A DNA stretch of 64,000 nt, taken from assembly GCF_019697375.1 (NCBI RefSeq), contig NZ_JAHCDI010000004.1:855324-919323 (forward strand). Reading direction: 5' to 3'. Under the pieces are notes generated by a model. It did no database searches, was not told the origin of the DNA, and was given only the letters and a program-made list of their open reading frames with translations. A program made the position numbers and the translations under genes. Source of the stretch: Micromonospora tarapacensis (GTDB taxonomy: Bacteria > Actinomycetota > Actinomycetes > Mycobacteriales > Micromonosporaceae). The first letter of the stretch is position 1. Each line of letters starts with the position of its first letter. Positions 8,676-20,304 of the stretch are shown one piece after another.

Positions 8676-9800
8676 TCACGGACGTCGGAGCGCGGCGAAG
8701 TCCCGGGCCAGGTGCATCGGGTCGAGGCCGTAGTCCTCGGCGCGGTAGCGGTAGGCGCCGGTGCTGTACTGCGGATGGGCGGCGAGGTATCGACGCATGG
8801 CCGTCTCGGCCGGCCCGTCCAGCCCGACGCCGAGTCGGTCGCAGATCTCGCGCATGGTGGCGATCGGGTCGCGGACCAGGTCGACGTAGTCCGCCTCGAT
8901 CAGCTGTGCCGTCGGCGGTAGGGCCGCCCGGTCGCGGGCGAAACGGCGTAGCCCGGTGGCGACCGCGGTCGACCACTGTCGACCGATCTCGTGCCGGTCG
9001 ATGGCATCGGAGCGGGCGCCGCGTACCGTCTCGCAGAGCAGGCAGGTGGAGACGACGGTGACGGCGGGGTCGCGGTGCAGCACCACGATCCGCGCGTCCG
9101 GGTAGACCCGCACCAGGTCGGAGAGGTGCCACAGGTGGAACGGGCACTTGAGCACCACGTTCCGGCCGGGGCGACGCCACAGGATCGCCTGCAGCTGGCG
9201 CCGGTGGTCGCGGTACGCCGCCAGCATGCCGTTCTCGTCGAGCCAGCGGTCGTACGACGGCACCCGGTACCGCATCCCGTAGACCATGCTGGCGAAGGCG
9301 TTACCCGTGAGCCGGTGGCACTCGTCGGGGCGTCGGGCGTCGAGGAAGTGTATCGAGCGCAACAGCGGGGCGACGGTGTAGTACTCGTCCACGTACCCCT
9401 GCGCCCGGTCCGCGAGGTCCTCCGCGTCCGCGCCGGATTCGCTGACCGGCAGCATCAGCTCCCACAGCGCGGGCGCCCGCATCGCCGGGTGCTCGGTGAG
9501 CAGGTTCTGGGCGAGTGTGGTGCCGGTGCGCAGCAGCCCGGTGACGAAGATGGGCCGCCGCAGCGGAACGTTCCCGACGTCCGGGACCTGCGCGTGCAGC
9601 CGCTCCACCGCCGCGCGCAGCCGCAGCGCCGTGACCAGTCCGCCGTGCACGGCGGCCGCGCCACGTGAGTGCAGCCGGCCCTCGCCGCGCAACGCGTCGG
9701 CGAGCCGCTGCAGGCCCTGCTGGTAGGGAGCCCGTGGGTCGACAGGCAGACTGGCCTCGGCGAGCATCGCGGCCGGGTCCAGGGTGAACTGGGTGGTCAT
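8676..9800 (-). CDS. PAPS-dependent sulfotransferase family protein
   Basis: A protein of 374 residues. The 5'-phosphosulfate loop is GLLRTGTTLAQNLL near residue 90 and the 3'-phosphate segment is RIVVLHRDP. The rest matches bacterial sulfotransferases of 350-400 residues. They move sulfate from PAPS to a hydroxyl or amine. The ATG at 9800 overlaps the preceding dehydrogenase stop by ATGA. The position inside the biosynthetic operon suggests that the final product, or a carrier-bound intermediate, is sulfated. No PAPS-forming genes are in the window. Confidence 0.88.
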   Translation of the reverse strand: MTTQFTLDPAAMLAEASLPVDPRAPYQQGLQRLADALRGEGRLHSRGAAAVHGGLVTALRLRAAVERLHAQVPDVGNVPLRRPIFVTGLLRTGTTLAQNLLTEHPAMRAPALWELMLPVSESGADAEDLADRAQGYVDEYYTVAPLLRSIHFLDARRPDECHRLTGNAFASMVYGMRYRVPSYDRWLDENGMLAAYRDHRRQLQAILWRRPGRNVVLKCPFHLWHLSDLVRVYPDARIVVLHRDPAVTVVSTCLLCETVRGARSDAIDRHEIGRQWSTAVATGLRRFARDRAALPPTAQLIEADYVDLVRDPIATMREICDRLGVGLDGPAETAMRRYLAAHPQYSTGAYRYRAEDYGLDPMHLARDFAALRRP

Positions 9801-10765
9801 CGGATCACCCCGGTCCGGGCCAGGAACGGGCACGCGGCAGCGCCCTGGTCCACCGTTGTCGGCTCGCGGGACCAGGCGGTGAACTCGGCGAGGAAAACCT
9901 TGGCGACGGCATGTTCCTCCTGCGGAAACCGGTACGCCCCGTGCGGTGTGACGAAGAGTCCCGGCACTTCCCAGAGAGGACTGTCGGGTGGCAGCGGCTC
10001 CTCGTCGTGGACGTCGAGCACCGCGCCGCGCAACCGTCCGGCCCGTAGCGCGGCGACGAGAGCGGGGGTGTCGAGGGTGTCGGCCCGACCGACGTTGACC
10101 ACGACCGCGTCGTCCGGCAGCGCCTCGATCACCTGACGGTCGACCAGGCCACGGGTGCTCGGGTCGCTCGGCAGGGTGCTGACCAGGTGGTCGGTGTCGG
10201 TGGCGGCGGCCCGCAGCAGGTGCGGCGGTAGGACCGTTTGGGCCAGTGGCGACGGTCGGGCGCTCCGGGTCACCGCGGTGACCCGGACGCCGAAGGGTGC
10301 CGCCAGCTCGGCGATCGCGGAACCGATGCGGCCGAGGCCGAGCAGCAACAGCCGCGACCCGGAGACCAGCCGGGCGTCGGGCAGCGACCACCGCCGCTCG
10401 CGCTGCTGGTCGCGCAGCCGGGGCGCGTCCTTGGCCAACGCCAGGACCGCCATCCACGCGAACTCCGCCACCGCGCGGACCGGGACGGTGGCGGAGGTGG
10501 TGACGCGAAGCCCCGGCGGCGCACCCGCGGCGGCCAGGTGGTCGGTGCCGGTGCCGGTCAGGTGCAGCCAGGACAGCCGCGTGCAGCGGCTCAGCAGGCC
10601 GTCGGGGAGACGGTTGGCGACCAGGACGTCGATGGTCTCCGGTTGCGGCGGGTGCACACTGACATCGGGTACGACGTCGACACGTACCCGTGGGTGGGCG
10701 GCCCGCAGGGCCCGGGCGACGGCCGGACCCAAGCTCGGGTGGTACACACAGACGCGCGGGCTCAT
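9797..10765 (-). CDS. NAD-dependent D-2-hydroxyacid dehydrogenase
   Basis: A protein of 322 residues. The Rossmann motif is LGLGRIGSAIAE, the substrate Arg lies in NVGRADTLDT, and the catalytic His in TPHGAY; a DVHDEEPLP segment carries the catalytic acid region. The family reduces 2-oxo acids to D-2-hydroxy acids (phosphoglycerate, hydroxypyruvate or glyoxylate reductases). It overlaps its neighbours by 4 bp on both sides. With the GlcD-like oxidase in the same operon it could form an oxo/hydroxy interconversion pair, or supply a D-hydroxy acid. Confidence 0.9.
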   Translation of the reverse strand: MSPRVCVYHPSLGPAVARALRAAHPRVRVDVVPDVSVHPPQPETIDVLVANRLPDGLLSRCTRLSWLHLTGTGTDHLAAAGAPPGLRVTTSATVPVRAVAEFAWMAVLALAKDAPRLRDQQRERRWSLPDARLVSGSRLLLLGLGRIGSAIAELAAPFGVRVTAVTRSARPSPLAQTVLPPHLLRAAATDTDHLVSTLPSDPSTRGLVDRQVIEALPDDAVVVNVGRADTLDTPALVAALRAGRLRGAVLDVHDEEPLPPDSPLWEVPGLFVTPHGAYRFPQEEHAVAKVFLAEFTAWSREPTTVDQGAAACPFLARTGVIR

Positions 10766-11901
10766 ACCGTCAGCGGCTCTGCGTTCGCGGCGCGGGCGCC
10801 GGCCCGTTCGGTGGCGAGAGCGTCAGCGATGACGCTCAGGGGCCGGCAGGTGCCGCGTGCCCGGGTGATGACCTCGGTCGTGTTGCCGCGGATGATGGCG
10901 GCGACGGTCTCGAAGAGACCGGCGACCAGACTGTCCGGGTCGGAGCACCTGCTGACGGAGTCGGTGAGAAGCAGGCCGGTCACCGCCGCCGCCCCGACAT
11001 TGATCACCGGACCGGGCAGCGTGTGGACCCCGCGCTCGGCGAGCGTCGCCTCGGCGGTGGGTGTGCAGGTCAGGTTGCCCGCCTCGACCAGCAGCCGTGG
11101 AGTGATCCGGTGCACGTTGTCGTCGTTGACGGCACCGCTGCCGGCGGCCAGGACCAGGATGTCGGCCGGGACGTCGAGCCAGGCGTCCGGTGTGGTGGTC
11201 AGGTCGAGTCCGGTGGGCAGCCGGCGCCGGTCGATGCTGCCGGTGCTGTCGGTGGCGTCCAGCAGCGCGCTTACTGGAAGCCCTCCGGGCGCGCTGACGG
11301 TGCCGTGCCGGTCGGCGACCGCCACCACGGGATAGCCGCGGGCGGCCAGCCCGGCGGCGACCGCCCGCCCGACGACGCCGAAGCCCTGGATGGCGACCGA
11401 ACGCACCGCGTCGGGCCCGAGGAGCTCTCCGGCGGCGCTGTCGACCGCCTCGCAGACACCGAACCCGGTCACCTCCCGGCACCGACTCCACAGCTCTCCC
11501 CAACCGCAGGGCAACCAGGAGAGCCGACGTTGCGGGTCGAAACCGGCGGCGGAGAAGAAGAGGTCCCGGTCGTCATGGGTGATGCCCTGGTCCGAGCCGA
11601 GGTACAGGCCGCCGCGTAGCAGTGGGGCGATCTGCCGGCCGAACGCGGCCAGTATCCGGTTGCGGTGCGGTCCCGGCGGCAGCCCGCAGCGGATGCCCGC
11701 CTTCGCGCCGCCGATCGGGATGCCGGCCAGGGCCAACTTTCTGGTCATCGCCGAGGCGAGGCGGGCGACCTCGTCGATGGTGACGTCCGTGGTCATCCGG
11801 GTGCCGCCCATGGCGCGTCCGGCGACGAGCGAGTCGGCGACGACGAACGCCTCGATGTCGTGTTCCTCGTCGCGGATGAAGATCTTCATCTGACTGGTCA
11901 T
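10762..11901 (-). CDS. Glu/Leu/Phe/Val dehydrogenase family protein
   Basis: A protein of 379 residues with an N-terminal dimerisation/substrate domain (GGTRM; catalytic lysine in IPIGGAKAGI; SDQGITHDD) and a C-terminal Rossmann domain (QGFGVVGRAVAAGL). The family carries out NAD(P)-dependent oxidative deamination or reductive amination of amino acids and 2-oxo acids. It is the first gene of the eight-gene minus-strand operon and diverges from hmaS. The ATG at 11901 follows GGAG closely; a second in-frame ATG lies 12 bases on. It may make or recycle a nonproteinogenic amino acid. Confidence 0.9.
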   Translation of the reverse strand: MTSQMKIFIRDEEHDIEAFVVADSLVAGRAMGGTRMTTDVTIDEVARLASAMTRKLALAGIPIGGAKAGIRCGLPPGPHRNRILAAFGRQIAPLLRGGLYLGSDQGITHDDRDLFFSAAGFDPQRRLSWLPCGWGELWSRCREVTGFGVCEAVDSAAGELLGPDAVRSVAIQGFGVVGRAVAAGLAARGYPVVAVADRHGTVSAPGGLPVSALLDATDSTGSIDRRRLPTGLDLTTTPDAWLDVPADILVLAAGSGAVNDDNVHRITPRLLVEAGNLTCTPTAEATLAERGVHTLPGPVINVGAAAVTGLLLTDSVSRCSDPDSLVAGLFETVAAIIRGNTTEVITRARGTCRPLSVIADALATERAGARAANAEPLTV

Positions 11902-12049
11902 GCGACTCCGATCAGGAAAGCCACCGGGACACCGGGCGGTGGCGGCCGTTGCGGTCCGCGTCCTGCGCCGGTTGACGAGGCGATACTAAACAAATACAGT
12001 GACTTGAGTAAAGTCGGCATAACAAGAGTTAACATTGGTGGGGGTTCAA
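11902..12049. promoter_or_regulatory. Divergent promoter region with paired palindromes
   Basis: This gap separates the eight-gene operon from the Hpg operon. Its right half is AT-rich. TGACTTGAGTAA (12000-12011) and TAACAAGAGTTA (12020-12031) match the cluster palindrome TRAC-N4-GTYA (the second fully) and lie 20 bp apart centre to centre, close to the hmaS start. Confidence 0.65.
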
Positions 12050-13087
12050 GTGTTTCGTGACATCCCGTACCTGGACCTGGTCACCGACGACCCGCAGGGC
12101 ACCGTCGACCTGTTGTGCGACGGGTTCGCCTTCGCCCCGGCGGCGAGCGCCGCCGACACCGACCGGCGGGCCCTGGCGCTGCGCAACGGTCCGGTGACCA
12201 TCGTCGTGTCGTCCCCGGTGGGCATCGGTGGGCCCTTCGCGGGACACCTCGAACGACACGGCACCGGCATCATCGACATCCCGATGACCAGCACCGATCT
12301 CGACGCCGACATCCAACAGCTGGTCCGGGCCGGCACACCGATGCTGCCCGCACCCGCGGGTGTCGCGGTCGCCGCCGGGTTCGGACCCGTCGTCCACACC
12401 CTGCTCCCCGACGGGGCCGCACCACTACCGCCCGGTCTGGAGTGGACGCTGCTGCCCGAGCGTCCCGTCTCCCGCGGCGCGCTCGACATCCGGGCGCTCG
12501 ACCACATCGCCGTCTGCCTGCCCGGCGGAACCCTGCAGCAGACCGCCGACCACTACGCGTCCGCCTTCGGCCTGCCCCGATACTCCAGCGAGTACATCGA
12601 GGTGGGCGCGCAGGCGATGGACTCGGTGGTGGTACGCAGCCCTTCCGGCGCCATCACGTTCACCCTCATCGAACCCGACCTGTCGCACGAGGCCGGACAG
12701 ATCGACGAGTTCCTCGACCGGCACTCGGGTGCCGGCGTGCAGCACCTCGCCTTCCTCGTCGACGACATCGTCACCGCCGTCCGCCAGGGGCGCGACGCCG
12801 GGATCGCCTTCCTCACCCCACCCGGCGTCTACTACGAGACCCTGCTCGATCGGGTCACCTCGCTGCGCGACCGCATCGGGGACCTGCGCGACACCGGGGT
12901 CCTCGCCGACTGCGACGAGTGGGGCTACCTGCTCCAGATCTTCACCCGCTCGCCGTACCCGCGCCGGACCCTCTTCCACGAACTCATCCAGCGCAACGAC
13001 GCCCGCGGCTTCGGCAGCGCCAACATCCGTGCCCTCTACGAGGCGGTCGAGCGTGAGCGCCAACGTGAGAGCGCCCGCAGTCGATGA
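12050..13087 (+). CDS. hmaS: 4-Hydroxymandelate synthase
   Basis: A protein of 345 residues with two vicinal-oxygen-chelate halves, related to 4-hydroxyphenylpyruvate dioxygenase. Iron ligands are expected in LDHIAVCL and QHLAFLVDD (His) and near the C-terminus in GYLLQIFTR. The segments VGAQAMDS, IDEFLDRHSGAGVQH and FGSANIRALYEAVE closely resemble known hydroxymandelate synthases of glycopeptide clusters. The reaction converts 4-hydroxyphenylpyruvate to 4-hydroxymandelate with O2 and Fe(II), the first committed step to 4-hydroxyphenylglycine. The GTG at 12050 follows GGGGG with 5-base spacing. The stop overlaps the next gene by ATGA. Confidence 0.95.
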   Translation: MFRDIPYLDLVTDDPQGTVDLLCDGFAFAPAASAADTDRRALALRNGPVTIVVSSPVGIGGPFAGHLERHGTGIIDIPMTSTDLDADIQQLVRAGTPMLPAPAGVAVAAGFGPVVHTLLPDGAAPLPPGLEWTLLPERPVSRGALDIRALDHIAVCLPGGTLQQTADHYASAFGLPRYSSEYIEVGAQAMDSVVVRSPSGAITFTLIEPDLSHEAGQIDEFLDRHSGAGVQHLAFLVDDIVTAVRQGRDAGIAFLTPPGVYYETLLDRVTSLRDRIGDLRDTGVLADCDEWGYLLQIFTRSPYPRRTLFHELIQRNDARGFGSANIRALYEAVERERQRESARSR

Positions 13088-15531
13088 CCGCGCCGCACCG
13101 GCCTCACCTCAGCCTCGACGACTTCGCGTCGGCCGCCCGCGCCAAACTGCCGCCCGACGTGTGGGACTTCGTCGAGGGTGGCGCGGGCCACGAACGCACT
13201 CTCGCGGCCAACCGGGACGCGTTCGGGCGGATCAGGCTGCGGCCCCGGGTGCTGACCGGGGTGAGCACCGTGGACCCGGGCGTCACGGTTCTCCGACGCC
13301 GCTGGGCCGCCCCGGTCGGCATCGCGCCGATGGCCTACCACACCCTGATCCACCCCGACGGGGAACTGGCCTCCGCGCGGGCCGCCTGCGCCCGCGGTCT
13401 CCCGCTTGTCGTCAGCACGATGGCCGGCCGGGCCTTCGACGAGATCCGCGCGCAGACCACGGCTCCGCTCTGGCTGCAGCTGTATCCACTACGCGATCCC
13501 GACACCACGGCGTGCCTGGTGACCGCGGCGGAGCGGGCCGGCTTCGAGGCACTGGTCCTCACCGTCGACGCCCCCCGCCTCGGCCGTCGTCTGCGTGACC
13601 TGCGCAACGGCTTCCGGCTGCCGGACGGGGTGGTGCCGGTCAACCTGCCCGCCTCCTGGCGGGACGGGTCCGGTCGTCCCGCCGGGCACGCGGCCACCAG
13701 CTTCGCCACCGGACTCACCTGGGACGACGTCGCACGGCTGTGCGGCTCCACCACGCTTCCGGTGCTCGTAAAGGGCGTACTGACCGCCGAGGACGCGCGG
13801 CTGGCCGTCGCGGCGGGCGTCGCTGGCGTGGTCGTCTCCAACCACGGCGGGCGGCAGTTGGACGGGGTGAGCGCTGCCGTCGACGTCCTCCCCGAGGTGG
13901 TACGCGCCGTCGACGGCACCGTCGCGGTCCTGCTCGACGGCGGCGTACGCACCGGCATCGACGTGCTCGCCGCGCTGGCGCTGGGCGCCACCGCCGTCCT
14001 CGTCGGGCGGCCGGTGCTGCACGGGCTGGCCGTAGCCGGGGAACCGGGGGTCGGCGACGTCCTTCGGATCCTGATCGAGGATCTCGCCGAGAGCATGCTC
14101 CTGGCCGGTCTGGCCACCATCGCCGACATCGGCCCCGCCGCCATCACCGCTCCGGCCGCCCGCCACCACGAACCGGCCGCCGCACCCCTGCCCACCGACC
14201 CGACCACCGTGCCGGTGTGCGGCGAGCCGGCCGCGCCCGGCCTGCACCTCACGCAACTGCACGCCAGCCTGCGGCATCCCGTGCTGCGTACGATGACCTT
14301 CCTCAACGACATCGTCGCCCGCTATCCGCAGGCGGTGTCCTTCGCGCCGGGACGCCCGTTCGAGGGCGGGTACGACCTGGCGGAGCTGACCGGGCACCTG
14401 CGGTCCTACCTCGACCACCGGCACGCGCAGGGCCACGGCGAGAACGCGCTGACCCGCGAGCTGTTCCAGTACGGGCCGACCGCCGGCACGATCCGCGACA
14501 TCGTCGCTCGTTCCGTCGCCGAGGACGAGGGGATCCGAGCCGCCCCCGAGGCGTACGTGATCACGGTGGGGGCGCAGGAAGGACTCCTGATCACCGTGCG
14601 GGCGCTCTGCGCCGGCCCCGACGACGTGTTGCTCGTACCCGATCCGTGCTACACCGGCATCACCGGCGTCGCGAGCCTGCTCGGCGTGACCGTCCGCGCG
14701 GTGCCCGAGACCGCGGACGGCCCGGACCTGGCGTGCCTGGAGCGCCTCCTGGCGCGGCTGCGGGCCGAGGGACAGCGAGCGCGGCTGTTGTACCTCGTCC
14801 CCGACGCCGCCAACCCCTCCGGCACCACCATGGGCCGGGCCGCCCGCGAGCGACTGCTGGAGGTGCTGCGCCCGCACGGCACGCTGGTGCTCGAGGACAC
14901 CCCGTACCGCCTGCTTGGCCCCGCCGACCGCCCACCCACGCTCAAGGCGCTCGACCGGCACGGGCAGGTCGTCCATGTCGGATCCTTCGCCAAGTCCGCC
15001 TTCCCCGGCGCCCGGGTGGGCTACGTGATAGCCGACCAGGTCGTGCACCGGCCGGCGGGCACCGGCCTACTTGTCGACGAGCTCACCAAGATCAAGAGTA
15101 TGGTCACGGTGAACACCAGCCCGGTCAGCCAGGCACTCGTCGGCGGGCTGCTGCTGCGCGCCGACCACCGGCTCGGCGAGGCCACCGTCCCGGCCGCCCG
15201 GCGCTACTCGACAATGATGCGACTGCTCCGCACCGAACTGGACCGCCACTTCCCGCAGCCGCTGCGCGACCGGCTCGGGGTCGGCTGGAACGACCCGGCC
15301 AGCGGATTCTTCCTCAGCCTGACCGTGCCGTTCGTCGCCGCCGACGATCAACTCGACCACTGTGCCCGGGAGTACGGCGTGCTCTGGACCCCGATGAGCT
15401 ACTTCCACGTCGAGCCCGGCCCCGACGCGGGACTGCACGCCATCCGGCTGTCCGTCAGCTACCTCACCGAGCAGGGGATCATCGACGGCGTCGGGCGACT
15501 CGCCCGCTTCATCACCGACACCTGCGCATGA
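13084..15531 (+). CDS. hmo-hpgT: Fused 4-hydroxymandelate oxidase and 4-hydroxyphenylglycine aminotransferase
   Basis: One 815-residue frame carries two enzymes. Residues 1 to about 360 are an FMN-dependent alpha-hydroxyacid oxidase with the catalytic HGGR motif at 254-257 and LLDGGVRTGIDV. After a linker rich in Ala/Pro/Thr (about 360-385) comes a fold-type I aminotransferase with its PLP lysine at 637 in GSFAKSAFPGARVGY. Together they oxidise 4-hydroxymandelate to 4-hydroxybenzoylformate and aminate it to L-4-hydroxyphenylglycine. The gene sits between hmaS and a free A domain with 4-bp overlaps on both sides. The fusion is a single open frame with no break. Confidence 0.95.
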   Translation: MTAPHRPHLSLDDFASAARAKLPPDVWDFVEGGAGHERTLAANRDAFGRIRLRPRVLTGVSTVDPGVTVLRRRWAAPVGIAPMAYHTLIHPDGELASARAACARGLPLVVSTMAGRAFDEIRAQTTAPLWLQLYPLRDPDTTACLVTAAERAGFEALVLTVDAPRLGRRLRDLRNGFRLPDGVVPVNLPASWRDGSGRPAGHAATSFATGLTWDDVARLCGSTTLPVLVKGVLTAEDARLAVAAGVAGVVVSNHGGRQLDGVSAAVDVLPEVVRAVDGTVAVLLDGGVRTGIDVLAALALGATAVLVGRPVLHGLAVAGEPGVGDVLRILIEDLAESMLLAGLATIADIGPAAITAPAARHHEPAAAPLPTDPTTVPVCGEPAAPGLHLTQLHASLRHPVLRTMTFLNDIVARYPQAVSFAPGRPFEGGYDLAELTGHLRSYLDHRHAQGHGENALTRELFQYGPTAGTIRDIVARSVAEDEGIRAAPEAYVITVGAQEGLLITVRALCAGPDDVLLVPDPCYTGITGVASLLGVTVRAVPETADGPDLACLERLLARLRAEGQRARLLYLVPDAANPSGTTMGRAARERLLEVLRPHGTLVLEDTPYRLLGPADRPPTLKALDRHGQVVHVGSFAKSAFPGARVGYVIADQVVHRPAGTGLLVDELTKIKSMVTVNTSPVSQALVGGLLLRADHRLGEATVPAARRYSTMMRLLRTELDRHFPQPLRDRLGVGWNDPASGFFLSLTVPFVAADDQLDHCAREYGVLWTPMSYFHVEPGPDAGLHAIRLSVSYLTEQGIIDGVGRLARFITDTCA

Positions 15532-17024
15532 CGGCGACCAGTACCGCGATCGCCGTACCTCAGCTGGTACGGCCGTGGACCCGACACGCCCCGCAGGCCG
15601 CCGCGGTACGCCAGGGCAACCAGTCGCGCGACTACGGTGCCGTCACCGGCCTGGCCCGCGCCGTGGCCGACCGGCTCGCCGCCGCCGGAGTACGCGCCGA
15701 GGACCGGGTCGCCGTCCTCGCCGACCGCAGCGCGGACCTGCCCGCGGCGCTGCTGGGGATCGCCGCATCCGGCGCGGTGTGCGTCCCGATGGACGCCACC
15801 CATCCGCCCGACCGGCTCGGCTACGTCGCCGCCGACGCCCAGGCCCGGCTCCTGCTCACCGACGGGACGCAACCGGTGCCGCCCGTCCTGGCCGGGCTGC
15901 CGGTGCTCCGCCTGGACACTCTCGCCCCGGCACCTGGGGAGGTCGGCTTCGACGGCCATCCGTACCAGCTGGCGTACCTGCTCTACACCTCCGGTTCCAC
16001 CGGGCGTCCCAAGGGGGTCGGCGTGACCCACGGCGCGCTGGCCAACTGCCTCAGCACGACCGCCCGGGCCGTGGGCTATGCACCGGGCGAGCGGTGGCTC
16101 GCGGTCACCCCGCTCACCTTCGACATCGCCATGCTGGAGCTGCTGCTCCCGCTCTGCGCCGGTGGGCAGGTCGAGATCGCCGGACGCGAGCAGGCCCGCA
16201 GTGGTCCCGAGCTGGCGCGGCTGCTCTCCGTCACCATCCCGCGCTACCTGCACGCCACCCCGCTGACCTGGCAGATGCTCTTCACTGCCGGCTGGACCGG
16301 TGCGTCCGGACTCGTCGCCCTGATCGGTGGCGACCGGGTTCCGCCCGCGCTCGGCGGGCGCCTGGCCGACCGCGTCGCACGGGTGCACCACCTATACGGC
16401 CCCACCGAGGCGACCATGTACGCCGTCAGCGACATCGTGCGGCCGGGCCCGCAGCCCGCGGCGCTGCCGATCGGCACCGCGATTCCCGGCACCCGAGCGG
16501 TGGTCCTCGACTCCGCCCTGCGTCCGGTGCCGCACGGTACGGTCGGTGAACTCTGTCTCGGTGGCGTCTGCCTGGCCCGTGGCTACCTCGGCCGGCCCGC
16601 GCTGACCGCGCAGCGCTTCGTACCCGATCCCGACCACCCCGGCGAGCGGCTCTACCGCACCGGCGACCGGGCACGGCTGTTGCCCGACGGGCGGCTCGAG
16701 CTGCGGGGTCGCGACGACGACCAGGTGAAGATCCGTGGCCACCGGATCGAGCTGGGCGAGATCGAGAACGTGATGAGCGAACATCCCGACGTCGCCGTGG
16801 CCGCCGCCGTGGTCGTACCGGCCGGCGCGGACCAGCGCCTCGTCGCGTACGTGCAGCTGCACCCGGCCGCGCCGGCGACCGCGCTCGACACACTGCGGGC
16901 GTACCTGCGCGACAAGCTTCCCGGGCCCATGCGACCCACCGCGATCGGGGCGCTGCGGACCATGCCCACCACGACGACCGGGAAGGTGGACCGCAGCGCA
17001 CTCGCCCGGATCCGTCTTCCGTGA
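15528..17024 (+). CDS. Free-standing NRPS adenylation domain, probably for 4-hydroxyphenylglycine
   Basis: A protein of 498 residues holding only an A domain: YTSGSTGRPKGV (A3), TFDIAMLEL (A4), YGPTEATMY (A5), YRTGDRARL (A7) and TTGKVDRSAL with the A10 lysine. There is no C or PCP domain, so it loads a carrier in trans. Reading the pocket by eye against GrsA gives D235 I236 L239 H278 L299 G301 L322 M330 Y331 K517. This is close to the known Hpg codes of the DIxHLGLLCK type, and it lies directly after hmaS and hmo-hpgT. A natural acceptor is one of the A-less carriers at 1233-1598, 37135-40599 or 46062-47843. Confidence 0.93.
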   Translation: MTATSTAIAVPQLVRPWTRHAPQAAAVRQGNQSRDYGAVTGLARAVADRLAAAGVRAEDRVAVLADRSADLPAALLGIAASGAVCVPMDATHPPDRLGYVAADAQARLLLTDGTQPVPPVLAGLPVLRLDTLAPAPGEVGFDGHPYQLAYLLYTSGSTGRPKGVGVTHGALANCLSTTARAVGYAPGERWLAVTPLTFDIAMLELLLPLCAGGQVEIAGREQARSGPELARLLSVTIPRYLHATPLTWQMLFTAGWTGASGLVALIGGDRVPPALGGRLADRVARVHHLYGPTEATMYAVSDIVRPGPQPAALPIGTAIPGTRAVVLDSALRPVPHGTVGELCLGGVCLARGYLGRPALTAQRFVPDPDHPGERLYRTGDRARLLPDGRLELRGRDDDQVKIRGHRIELGEIENVMSEHPDVAVAAAVVVPAGADQRLVAYVQLHPAAPATALDTLRAYLRDKLPGPMRPTAIGALRTMPTTTTGKVDRSALARIRLP

Positions 17025-17037
17025 GGTGAGGACAACG

Positions 17038-17772
17038 ATGTCGGTCGACGCCACGCGCGCCAATGGCTGGTTGCTGCGCCCGGTCGAGGGCGACCCGGCC
17101 ACCCGCCTGTTCTGCCTGCCGTACCTCGGTGCCGGCGCCTCGATGTACCACCGTTGGCCGCGTCGCATCGGTGACGTCGAGGTCTGCCTTCTGCAACCAC
17201 CGGGTCGGGAGAACCGGCTGCTGGAGCCCGCGTACGAGGCGTACGGACCGTTCGCCGAGGACCTGCTGGCCGCGATCGAGCCGTTGCTGGACCGGCCGTA
17301 CGCGATCTTCGCCCACTGCAACAGCGTCTTCGCCGCGTACGTGGTGGCGGTGCGGCTGGCCGCCGCCGGTCACCCGCCACGCCGTTTCTTCGCCTCCTCG
17401 ATGGTCGCCCCCGACGAGGTCCCGTTCGGCAGCCTGCTGGATGTCCCCGCCGACCGGCTGCCCGAGGTCGTCGCCGAGCTGGTGCGGGCGCGCGGCGTCG
17501 AACCGTCGCCGGAGATCGTCGAGCTGGCCATGGAGGCGGTCGAGGGCGACCTGCGCGCCTACCGCGGCTTCGGCGGTGCCGCGCCCGGGTCGATGCCCTG
17601 CCCGGTCACCGTGCTGTCGTGGCGCGGCGACCGCACGGTGCCGCCGAGCCTGACCGCCGGGTGGGCCCGGTTCGGCCGGGACCGCGCGGTCACTCTCGAC
17701 GGCCACCACTGGGCTTTCCTGGACCCCTCGCCGGCCCTCCTCCGGGTCATCGACGAGGATCTGGCCGGCTGA
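17038..17772 (+). CDS. Type II thioesterase with cysteine in place of the nucleophile serine
   Basis: A protein of 244 residues of the stand-alone (type II) thioesterase family: CLPYLGAGAS near the N-terminus, QPPGRENR, and a C-terminal catalytic His in DGHHWAFL. The nucleophile elbow, normally GHSMG, reads AHCNS (residues 92-96), with Cys94 where Ser is expected. Asp is present in SWRGDRTVPP. Type II thioesterases clear misloaded carriers; cysteine variants are known among thioesterases that make strained rings or transfer acyl groups. The ATG at 17038 follows GAGG. The gene ends 10 bp from the convergent NRPS gene. Confidence 0.92.
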   Translation: MSVDATRANGWLLRPVEGDPATRLFCLPYLGAGASMYHRWPRRIGDVEVCLLQPPGRENRLLEPAYEAYGPFAEDLLAAIEPLLDRPYAIFAHCNSVFAAYVVAVRLAAAGHPPRRFFASSMVAPDEVPFGSLLDVPADRLPEVVAELVRARGVEPSPEIVELAMEAVEGDLRAYRGFGGAAPGSMPCPVTVLSWRGDRTVPPSLTAGWARFGRDRAVTLDGHHWAFLDPSPALLRVIDEDLAG

Positions 17773-17782
17773 GGGGTCCGCG

Positions 17783-20296
<2,514 letters not shown>

Positions 20297-20304
<8 letters not shown>

